Shown here in pieces: positions 9,043 through 15,412 of a stretch of 64,000 nucleotides of DNA. The notes beneath the pieces are model-generated. The model had not been told where the DNA came from. It made no database searches and saw only the letters and a program-made list of their open reading frames with translations. Within the stretch, counting starts at the first letter, position 1, and each line of letters begins with the position of its first letter. Source of the DNA: Longimicrobiales bacterium (GTDB taxonomy: Bacteria; Gemmatimonadota; Gemmatimonadetes; Longimicrobiales; Gaopeijiaceae); NCBI GenBank assembly GCA_028279425.1, contig JANQNV010000323.1, forward strand, positions 1-64,000, in the 5' to 3' direction. A program made the translations under genes and the position numbers.

Positions 9043-9974
9043 TCGGGACCGCGCTTCAGGATGTCGGACCCGTGGAGGAAACGGGCCATCCGGCGGGCCG
9101 CTTCGACTACTCGAGGTCCGGGGCGGTTGAAGAGATCGCCGTCCACCACCAGGTAGCGTCTCTCCTGAATCGCCCGGACGTCTCTCCACCCCACGCCTCG
9201 CAGCCAGGGCGCCTCGACCGAGCCTCCCTCGTGGCGGGCGATCACCACGGCCCGGGGCTGTCGATGCACGATCTCCTCGAGCGAAACCTGGGGCCATGCG
9301 GTGGGTGCGTCGTCGAAGACGTTCCGACCACCGGCCCGTTCGATGACCTCGTCGATGAAGGTGCCGGGGCCGGTCGTCTGAGGCGGGTCGTGCCACACCG
9401 AGTAGTAGACGTCGACCACCGGGCGCCCCGCTACAGCGGCCGCGACCCGATCGAGATCTGCGTCGAGAGAGTCGACGAGGGCCTCCGCCTTTTCGTCCCT
9501 TCCGAGCAGCGTTCCCAGTCGATGTATGTGGCTGCGCAGGTCGGCGATCGTCTCGATGTCGGCGCGATAGACGGGGATCCCCAGCGCCTCGATGCGGTCG
9601 GCGACGCTGCGCTGTCCGACGTCGACGAAGGCCACGACGAGATCCGGACGCATCCGGGCCAGCGCCTCGACATTGGGATTCAGCGTGCCGCCGAGCGCGG
9701 GCAGTTCGGCGAGTTCCGGCTGACGGTCGAAGCGGGTTCGGGCAATCAGCACGGCAGGGTCCAGCGCCGCGATCGTCTCGGTGACGGAAGGAATCACCGA
9801 GAAGACTCGTCGGGCCGGGGCCGCCAGCGCGACGGTTCGACCGGCGTCGTCCGCAACGACGATCGCTGAGACGGCGCCGGAGTCCGCGCTGCCGCACGCG
9901 ACCGGGCATAGGACGAGGCTCACGACGACGAGTCCCCGAACGGCGCACCGCAGGAATGGCATGTGCTCGGACAT
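9039..9974 (-). CDS. btuF: corrinoid-binding lipoprotein / periplasmic binding protein
   Basis: BtuF captures corrinoid in the periplasm for BtuCD. The 311-residue product begins with a signal sequence ending in LVLCPVACGS, a lipobox, so it is probably membrane-anchored. The class III binding-protein fold follows, with RVFSVIPSVTETIAAL at the start, LARMRPDLVVAF in lobe one and GWRDVRAIQERRYLVVDGDLF near the end. I chose the ATG at 9974 because a strong purine tract (GGGAGGGGG) lies about eight bases upstream. An in-frame ATG at 9962 is an alternative. It is the first gene of the unit and sits behind a cobalamin riboswitch. Confidence 0.94.
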   Translation of the reverse strand: MSEHMPFLRCAVRGLVVVSLVLCPVACGSADSGAVSAIVVADDAGRTVALAAPARRVFSVIPSVTETIAALDPAVLIARTRFDRQPELAELPALGGTLNPNVEALARMRPDLVVAFVDVGQRSVADRIEALGIPVYRADIETIADLRSHIHRLGTLLGRDEKAEALVDSLDADLDRVAAAVAGRPVVDVYYSVWHDPPQTTGPGTFIDEVIERAGGRNVFDDAPTAWPQVSLEEIVHRQPRAVVIARHEGGSVEAPWLRGVGWRDVRAIQERRYLVVDGDLFNRPGPRVVEAARRMARFLHGSDILKRGPE

Positions 9975-10011
9975 GCTTCCGACCCCCTCCCTCGAAGGAT
10001 CGTGATGGTCC

Positions 10012-10174
10012 GAGGGGGCCGCGTCTCCTGGCTCGAGGCGACACCGCTCGCCTTCCCGGGGACACGATCTCCCCAGTGGCGTCATCGAGCGGGTCACACC
10101 GGAGGGTCGTCCTCCGGGCCTCCTACAGTGGCGGGGCCGCGCCGGCGTTCGACCGGTCTTCCGTCCGCCCCCTC
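10012..10174 (-). promoter_or_regulatory. cobalamin riboswitch upstream of btuF
   Basis: On the minus strand this holds the cobalamin-riboswitch core in order: GCGCGGCCCCGCCACTGT (ending near 10120), GACGCCACTGGGG (about 10071-10083), CCCCGGGAAGG, and the B12 box GAGCCAGGAGAC (about 10024-10035). Outer helix P1 can form between GAGGGGGC (10174-10167) and GCCCCCTC (10019-10012). The 3' edge lies 37 bases from the btuF start, whose ribosome-binding site follows directly. The 5' third overlaps the last codons and stop of the pduX-like gene. Such elements normally repress uptake and synthesis genes when adenosylcobalamin is bound. Confidence 0.9.
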
Positions 10175-11154
10175 TCTTCTGGCGGCAACATGATCACGTC
10201 CCACGGCGAGGGCAAGACGGGCGACGAGACGATTCCCGTAGCGTGGAGGGTCGCGGCCATCACCTCGACCGGGCGGCCGGCGAGCTGCCAGATACCCCGG
10301 ATCGCAGCCGGGTCCGGCCGTTCCCCCGGCGGGTACATCAGGCTCCAGACCGTACCGGAATGGGCCCTGAGCCAACCCAGGGCCGACGTGGCTTCAGCTG
10401 CGCGTACGATGGGTGGGGGGGCGGGGGGTGCACCCAGGTGTCGTGCAAGCTCCGCACTCGATCGCGCAGCACGGGCCAGCCCCTCGAGATCGCCCAGCCG
10501 GATCGCCGTCGCGCAGAGCTCGAAGGCGCGCCTCCATCCCTCCACAGCCACGGCGGGGAGCCGACGGGGGAGTCGGCGGTTGAAGCGCTGCGTGTCGACC
10601 GCCCCGGGAGGCCGACAGATGACCAGGTCGAGAGAAGGGTGCGGGCCGAGAGGTTCGCGCACGGCTCCCCGCCGATGGTCGAACAGAACGAGACCGGGGA
10701 GTACGGTGCCGTTCGTAGGTTCGACCGACAGGCAGGTTTCGATGGCCACGTCCTCGGGGGACTCCGCCCCCAGGGCCGCGGCGAGCGCGGCAGAGGCGGC
10801 AGCGAGATCGGCTGTACTGCTTCCCATTCCCGCTCCGCGGTGCAGGCGATCGCCACCTACGGCCATCGCGGGCACCGGGCCCGTCCACCCTTCGGCCACC
10901 CGAGCGAGACCCGCCTTCACCTTCCGCCAACTCGGGTGGACTCCGTGGGCGGACGGACTCACCGCGTGCCAGCCGCGGTCCCCCAATGCCGGTGCATGCG
11001 CGGAACTCGGACGCTCGAACGGGCCCCGCTGCGCGACTTCCGACCAGCGCACGCGATTGATCGGAGCGGCCACCTGGAGCCACCGCCCCTTCCAAACGCC
11101 TTGCACGAATTCGCCGGCGCTGGCGGGGACGGACCATCGAAGGGGCTCGCTCAT
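10123..11154 (-). CDS. pduX: GHMP-family kinase, PduX-like L-threonine kinase
   Basis: This 343-residue GHMP kinase has the ATP-binding motif GAGMGSSTADLAAA in its first half and PSWRKVKAG before it. In Salmonella, PduX makes L-threonine phosphate for the aminopropanol arm of cobalamin. The CobD-like decarboxylase encoded next door would use that product, which favours this role over other GHMP functions. The ATG at 11154 (MSEPLRW) aligns with the start of the fold. Its last 17 codons and TAG stop lie inside the btuF riboswitch. The gene is divergent from the btuB leader. Confidence 0.82.
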   Translation of the reverse strand: MSEPLRWSVPASAGEFVQGVWKGRWLQVAAPINRVRWSEVAQRGPFERPSSAHAPALGDRGWHAVSPSAHGVHPSWRKVKAGLARVAEGWTGPVPAMAVGGDRLHRGAGMGSSTADLAAASAALAAALGAESPEDVAIETCLSVEPTNGTVLPGLVLFDHRRGAVREPLGPHPSLDLVICRPPGAVDTQRFNRRLPRRLPAVAVEGWRRAFELCATAIRLGDLEGLARAARSSAELARHLGAPPAPPPIVRAAEATSALGWLRAHSGTVWSLMYPPGERPDPAAIRGIWQLAGRPVEVMAATLHATGIVSSPVLPSPWDVIMLPPEERGRTEDRSNAGAAPPL

Positions 11155-11286
11155 GAAGGCGTCCGGAACGTGCGGATTCTCAGTGGTTGCGGTGGCCGGG
11201 CGGGGCCGACGGACGAGCATCGCCGGCGTGCTCCCACGGGGCAAGAAGGCATCGCACTTGCGCCCACACGCACTCCACCGCTACCT

Positions 11287-11477
11287 GTGCGGCGTCGGAA
11301 AAAAAGACGCAGGGGCACTCGGAAGCCGGTGGAAATCCGGCGCGGCCCAGCCACTGTGACGAGGTGTGCGATTCGATGCGGATCGCACTGCTTCCGCCCT
11401 GGAGCGCCACTGGGACTTCGGTCCTGGGAAGGCCGGCGGAAGGTGCCTCCAGCCAGGAGACCTCTCCTGCGTCGCAC
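11287..11477 (+). promoter_or_regulatory. cobalamin riboswitch upstream of btuB
   Basis: The leader contains a textbook cobalamin aptamer: GGAAGCCGGTGGAAATCCGG (11321-11340), GCGGCCCAGCCACTGTGA, GCGCCACTGGG (11404-11414), CCTGGGAAGG and the B12 box CCAGCCAGGAGACCT (about 11449-11463). Outer helix P1 pairs GTGCGGCG (11287-11294) with CGTCGCAC (11470-11477), with one G-U pair. It is followed by about 100 bases of leader containing further hairpins before btuB. It should lower expression of btuB and the BtuG-like gene when cobalamin is abundant. The transcription start must lie upstream, in the gap divergent from pduX. Confidence 0.95.
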
Positions 11478-11559
11478 GTTCGCTCGACCCCTCTTGGGAG
11501 GGGAACGGCCTGTGCGACAGCAGCCTCGTCGGCTCCTTTCGCGCGCACCCCGTTCTTCT

Positions 11560-11581
11560 CCCCGTCTTGGAGATGACGGGG
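11560..11581 (+). promoter_or_regulatory. hairpin presenting the btuB ribosome-binding site
   Basis: CCCCGTC (11560-11566) pairs perfectly with GACGGGG (11575-11581), closing an eight-base loop TTGGAGAT that contains the only good Shine-Dalgarno sequence (GGAG, 11569-11572). The ATG at 11582 follows the stem directly. This placement favours 11582 over the ATG at 11573, which lies inside the hairpin and directly abuts GGAG. The hairpin may be part of the riboswitch output. Confidence 0.55.
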
Positions 11582-13765
11582 ATGTTTGTATCGACACTGG
11601 ACGGCGCCCGAAGAGGGCGTCTGTCTCCGATCGCAGCTGCGCTTCTTGCCGTAGCTCTGCCGGCCGCCCCGGTCGCCGGACAGGTGACCGGCGAGGTCGT
11701 GGTGGAGGTGCGTTCGGCGGGGGACGACGCGCCCATCGGGAACGTCGAGATCACGGTGGTCGGTGCCCCGGTCGCCCCCGTCTGGACGGGGGCCGACGGG
11801 CGGGCCGTCTTGCGAGCCGTCCCGCCGGGCGACCACCAGATTCGCGTTCGCCATCTCGGGCACACTCCGGCGCGACTCCCGGTGGAGGTGTCCAATGGGC
11901 TCACCTCGCAGCTTCTGTTCCGGCTACACCCGAGGGCCCTCGTCCTCGAGGGGCTCGACGTCACCGTGGAGGGCCTGCCCGAGGGCGCGCAGGCCTTGGT
12001 TGCGTCGACGCTCGGACCCGAGACCCGCACGGTGGTCGATGCCGTGGAGAGCATTCCAGGGATCACCGTCGTGCGCCGGGGTGGACCGGGAAGTGCTGCC
12101 GTCCCCCAAATCCGGGGCTCGTCGGGTGACCAGGTTCTCGTGTTGGTCGATGGGGTGGCCGTCAACTCTCCGCTCACAGGAGAGGCAGACCTCTCGGAGC
12201 TGGATCTCACCAACGTGGAACGGATCGTTGTGGTTCCGGGCGCCCGCGCCGGACGCTACGGCCCCCGCGCCCTCGCCGGTGCCATCCTCATCGAAACGCG
12301 CAGCCCGCGTGCGACGACGGGGCAACTCAGCGTCGAGGCCGGCAGCTTCGGGACCGGTGTGGTCGGCGGTACGGGGGCCCTCACTCTACCCGACGACGAC
12401 CTGACGCTCTCGGTCGGCGGCGAGTGGAATCGGAGCACGGGTGACTTCCGGTATCCTGTGCCCGCGGTGCGGGGTGGTGGGGTCACGACGAGGCTCAACG
12501 CCGACTTCCGTTCTCTCTCCGGCTACCTCCAGGGGCTGTGGGAAGGGCCGGAGGGGCCGACCCTGCGCGTACGTCTTCACAGCCGTGATGCGCAAAGAGG
12601 CAGTCCCGGAACGATCGTGCAGCCATCGGCCACCGGAGTGAACGAACAGGAGCGTTTGGGCGCCCTGCTTCAGGTTGAGGACGGCAATGCCCGTCGAGGA
12701 TGGACCGCGTCGCTCGGCGTGGACCGGCACGACGCCCTGTTCGCCGACCCGGATCCACCCTTCGGACAGGCATATCGGACCGAGACCCGGGTGCGTCAGC
12801 TCGAGGGCCGCGGCGAATGGCACGCCGTGGTCAGGACCGTGGAGGTGGGCTTCGGGGCCGACGGACGATGGCGCGGGCTGGAGGCCAACACGTTGGTGGA
12901 GGGGGCGCCCGACGAGATCGCCGGGGGCGGCGGCTGGCTGCGGGGGGCGTGGCGGACAGCCCTCCCCGCGTCCGCCGCACTCGACGTTTCCGCCACGCTC
13001 CGAGGCGACGTACACGATCTGCTCGACGGCCTCGTCGCCTCACCTTCGGTAACCCTCCTTGCCCATCGGGGGTCGACCACCCTCGAGTTCGTCGTCGGCA
13101 ACTCCATCTCTCCACCCGACGTGTCCGACCTCTTCTTCGAGGAGGGCGTCCTCGTGGAAGCCAACCCGGCCCTCGCGCCGGAGCGGGTCCGAGGCGAGGT
13201 GAGCGTGGAGCTCCGGCAAACCTTCGCGGGGAACGGGTGGGATGCCGGTGTCGGCCTGACGGCGTATCGCGCCGATGTGGAGGGAATGATCCTCTGGTTC
13301 CCGGACTTCCGCTTCGTCTGGAGCCCCGACAACATCGATGTCCGGCGTCGGGGGCTCGAGGCGAGCTTCGACGTGCGGGCCGGCCCTCTCACCTCGCTTC
13401 GCGGTGACCTCGGCCTGACGCGCGTGGAGTACGCCGCTGCCGTTCTGGACGGCCAGGTCGTGTACCGACCCGACCTGACGGCCGACCTGGCGGCCCGAGT
13501 CGATGCCGGTGGCCTCCAGTGGAGCACCCGCTGGCGCTACGTCGGCGCGCGGCGCACCAGCCCTGGCACCACCCTCAACGAACTCCCGGGATACGCCCGC
13601 CTCGACGTGGCCCTTCGCAAGGAGGTGCGATGGGGCGGCGTGCGGGGCTCCGTCGACCTCGCGATCGACAATCTGCTCGACGAGCCCGCCGCGCTCCTGG
13701 TCGACTACCCCCTTCCCGGCCGGGCGCTTTCGCTCCGGCTACGTGCCGGCGTGGCCGGTACCTGA
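11582..13765 (+). CDS. btuB: TonB-dependent outer-membrane receptor, BtuB-type corrinoid transporter
   Basis: A 727-residue outer-membrane receptor. A signal peptide (ending PAAPVAGQ) is followed by a carboxypeptidase-regulatory-like beta-sandwich (about residues 37-105). Next comes the plug, with VDAVESIPGITVVRRGG, the IRGSSGDQVLVLVDGV core and GRYGPRALAGAILIET, then a beta-barrel ending in aromatic-rich strands (GRALSLRLRAGV). Substrate assignment to corrinoids rests on context: it is directly controlled by a cobalamin riboswitch and faces the btuFCD-cob unit. The frame is open upstream through the riboswitch, so the start was placed at the ribosome-binding site. Confidence 0.9.
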   Translation: MFVSTLDGARRGRLSPIAAALLAVALPAAPVAGQVTGEVVVEVRSAGDDAPIGNVEITVVGAPVAPVWTGADGRAVLRAVPPGDHQIRVRHLGHTPARLPVEVSNGLTSQLLFRLHPRALVLEGLDVTVEGLPEGAQALVASTLGPETRTVVDAVESIPGITVVRRGGPGSAAVPQIRGSSGDQVLVLVDGVAVNSPLTGEADLSELDLTNVERIVVVPGARAGRYGPRALAGAILIETRSPRATTGQLSVEAGSFGTGVVGGTGALTLPDDDLTLSVGGEWNRSTGDFRYPVPAVRGGGVTTRLNADFRSLSGYLQGLWEGPEGPTLRVRLHSRDAQRGSPGTIVQPSATGVNEQERLGALLQVEDGNARRGWTASLGVDRHDALFADPDPPFGQAYRTETRVRQLEGRGEWHAVVRTVEVGFGADGRWRGLEANTLVEGAPDEIAGGGGWLRGAWRTALPASAALDVSATLRGDVHDLLDGLVASPSVTLLAHRGSTTLEFVVGNSISPPDVSDLFFEEGVLVEANPALAPERVRGEVSVELRQTFAGNGWDAGVGLTAYRADVEGMILWFPDFRFVWSPDNIDVRRRGLEASFDVRAGPLTSLRGDLGLTRVEYAAAVLDGQVVYRPDLTADLAARVDAGGLQWSTRWRYVGARRTSPGTTLNELPGYARLDVALRKEVRWGGVRGSVDLAIDNLLDEPAALLVDYPLPGRALSLRLRAGVAGT

Positions 13766-13811
13766 CTCCGATCTCTGCAACACGACACCCTTACACGAGA
13801 CGCAAAGGAAG

Positions 13812-14927
13812 ATGACGCTACCTGGGAAGCTCCTCGCCACTCTACCCCTACTCCTCACCATGGTCGTGGCCACGGGCTGCGACGACGACGACCCGACGGC
13901 GCCGAACGTCCAGCGCCCCTTCTTCGAGGGTACGGAGGGCGACGCTCAGATCGGTTTCGTGCTGAACTCGACGGGCAACGCCCTTCGGCTCTTCCAGCTG
14001 GGCGATCCGTCGGTGGTCGAGGAGATCCCGTTGGGAGCCAGTAGCGCTGTGACCCCGATTCGCCTGGCGGCCTCGGTTTCGGACCGCCTCGTCGCGGTCG
14101 GTCTGGGCAACGCAGCGTCCGTAGCCGTCATCGACATCGAGACGCTTCGCATCGATCGCTTCTTTCTCTTCGAGGGGGGGAACGCCTCGGATGCCGCCTT
14201 TACCGGCGATGGACATCTCCTGGTCTCCAACCTCAACGATCACCAGGTCGGACGGGTCTCGCTGGACCAGGCCTCCAACCAGATCGGCAACCTCGTCGAT
14301 GTCACCACCGGACCGGTCAACATCCTGTTGTCCGATGACCGCGCCCTGGTGATCTCCGACAACATCGATGACACCTTCACACCCATCGGCCCGGGGGTCG
14401 TCACCGCACTCGACCCCACCTCGATGCAGATCCAGGGCACGCTCGAGACGGGCGGTAACAACCCCCAGGACGCAGAACTGGGCCCCGACGGGCTGCTCTA
14501 CGTCGTCAACACCGGCGACTATGTCAGTCCCGGGTCGTTGGCCATCATCGACCCCGCCACTCTGACGCTCGTCGAGCTCATCGACGACGCCGGCGTCGGG
14601 CCCGGGTCCATCACGGTCGACGACGACGGGCTGGCCTACATCTCCGGCTTCTTCTCCGGCACGTTGGTCTTCGATACCGGGAGTCGGAGTTGGGTGCGCG
14701 GGCCCGACAACCCGGTCTGCGCCCCGTTGGAGGGAGGCGGTTGTCGTGGGGCTTTCGACGCCTCGGCGGCCGAGGACGGCACCCTCTATCAGGCCTTCTT
14801 CGGCAGCACGAGTCAGGGGCTCTCGCCGTACATTTTCGTGTACGAGCCGGGGACGTTCGCTCTCACCGACAGCATCGCGTCCGGCCAGGGCCCGACGGCG
14901 ATGCGGATCGAGGCGTTCCGGGAGTAG
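13812..14927 (+). CDS. YncE-like beta-propeller lipoprotein, candidate BtuG-type surface corrinoid-binding protein
   Basis: This 371-residue protein has a signal peptide with lipobox VATGC, then four aspartates directly after the lipidated cysteine. The body is a repeated-blade propeller of YncE/surface-layer type, with recurring units such as RLVAVGLGNAASVAVIDIETLRIDR, DGHLLVSNLNDHQVGRVSLD and DGLLYVVNTGDYVSPGSLAIIDPATL. It lies 46 bases after btuB under the same riboswitch, with ribosome-binding site AAAGGAAG. In Bacteroides, BtuG is a propeller lipoprotein that caps BtuB and binds B12 very tightly. Fold, anchoring and genomic position match, but homology has not been tested. It could instead be an unrelated propeller that rides in the operon. 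Confidence 0.72.
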   Translation: MTLPGKLLATLPLLLTMVVATGCDDDDPTAPNVQRPFFEGTEGDAQIGFVLNSTGNALRLFQLGDPSVVEEIPLGASSAVTPIRLAASVSDRLVAVGLGNAASVAVIDIETLRIDRFFLFEGGNASDAAFTGDGHLLVSNLNDHQVGRVSLDQASNQIGNLVDVTTGPVNILLSDDRALVISDNIDDTFTPIGPGVVTALDPTSMQIQGTLETGGNNPQDAELGPDGLLYVVNTGDYVSPGSLAIIDPATLTLVELIDDAGVGPGSITVDDDGLAYISGFFSGTLVFDTGSRSWVRGPDNPVCAPLEGGGCRGAFDASAAEDGTLYQAFFGSTSQGLSPYIFVYEPGTFALTDSIASGQGPTAMRIEAFRE

Positions 14928-14958
14928 CGTCGGCCGTCTTTCCTCTTCATCGGGTGGC

Positions 14959-15342
14959 ATGAGGTACGCACTCCTCGCCGACCTGGTCGTCGCGATCCAC
15001 TTCGCGTTCCTGGTCTTCGTCGTCGGTGGCGCTTTCCTCGTGGTGCGCTGGCCCCGCGCGGCATGGCTCCACGTGCCGTGCGTGCTGTGGGGAGCCTGGA
15101 TCGCGCTGACCGGCGGGGTGTGCCCGCTTACTCCGCTGGAGGTGTCTCTGCACGAACGAGCCGGCGGGGCCGGCTACTCCGGAAGTTTCATCGGGCACTA
15201 TCTGCTCGCCGTACTGTACCCCGACGGCCTGACGCGAAGCGTGCAGACGGTCCTTGGTGCCGGCGCGATCCTGCTCAATGCCGGCCTGTACGGCTGGAGC
15301 TGGCGACGGCGCCGGAGCGTCAGCGAGTCGCTCCAGCGTTGA
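14959..15342 (+). CDS. DUF2784-type small membrane protein
   Basis: A 127-residue integral membrane protein with three to four hydrophobic segments: residues 4-29, 35-48, a central GSFIGHYLLAVLYP region and 104-119. Conserved features of DUF2784 are visible: the N-terminal ADLVVAIHFAFLVFVV helix, WLHVPCVLWGAWIALTGGVCPLTPLE, and an ERAGGAGYSGSFIGHYL motif. No function is known for the family. It follows the BtuG-like gene by 31 bases and could be cotranscribed with it. The next gene has its own promoter beginning within this stop-codon region. Confidence 0.8.
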   Translation: MRYALLADLVVAIHFAFLVFVVGGAFLVVRWPRAAWLHVPCVLWGAWIALTGGVCPLTPLEVSLHERAGGAGYSGSFIGHYLLAVLYPDGLTRSVQTVLGAGAILLNAGLYGWSWRRRRSVSESLQR

Positions 15343-15396
15343 CTTTTAGGCCAGCCTAAATATTTTGGAAGTAGAAGTGTTTAGTCTGGCCTAAAA
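15339..15396 (+). promoter_or_regulatory. promoter with two DtxR/IdeR/MntR-like operator palindromes
   Basis: A sigma70-like promoter can be drawn with -35 TTGACT (15339-15344), a 16-base spacer and -10 TATTTT (15361-15366). Two near-palindromes flank it: TTTTAGGCCAGCCTAAA (15344-15360, inside the spacer) and TTTAGTCTGGCCTAAAA (15380-15396, around the expected transcription start). Both share the half-site TTTAGG/CCTAAA typical of DtxR-family (Fe- or Mn-dependent) operators. The region is strikingly AT-rich against its surroundings. It should control the TonB receptor at 15413 and the genes behind it, with repression when metal is sufficient. Confidence 0.7.
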
Positions 15397-15412
15397 TCGG
15401 ATCGAGGCGTCC

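Noticed and set aside
9975-10020. Pairing of the 3' P1 strand (CCCCCTC) with the purine-rich btuF ribosome-binding site as the switch mechanism
   Set aside because: The complementarity exists, but it would turn translation on with ligand, opposite to expectation. In such GC-rich sequence the match may be chance.
8047-10065. A 672-residue minus frame that would join btuC to a long N-terminal extension
   Set aside because: The extension is an arginine-rich shadow of btuF; the ATG at 9042 with ATGA overlap gives the standard btuC.
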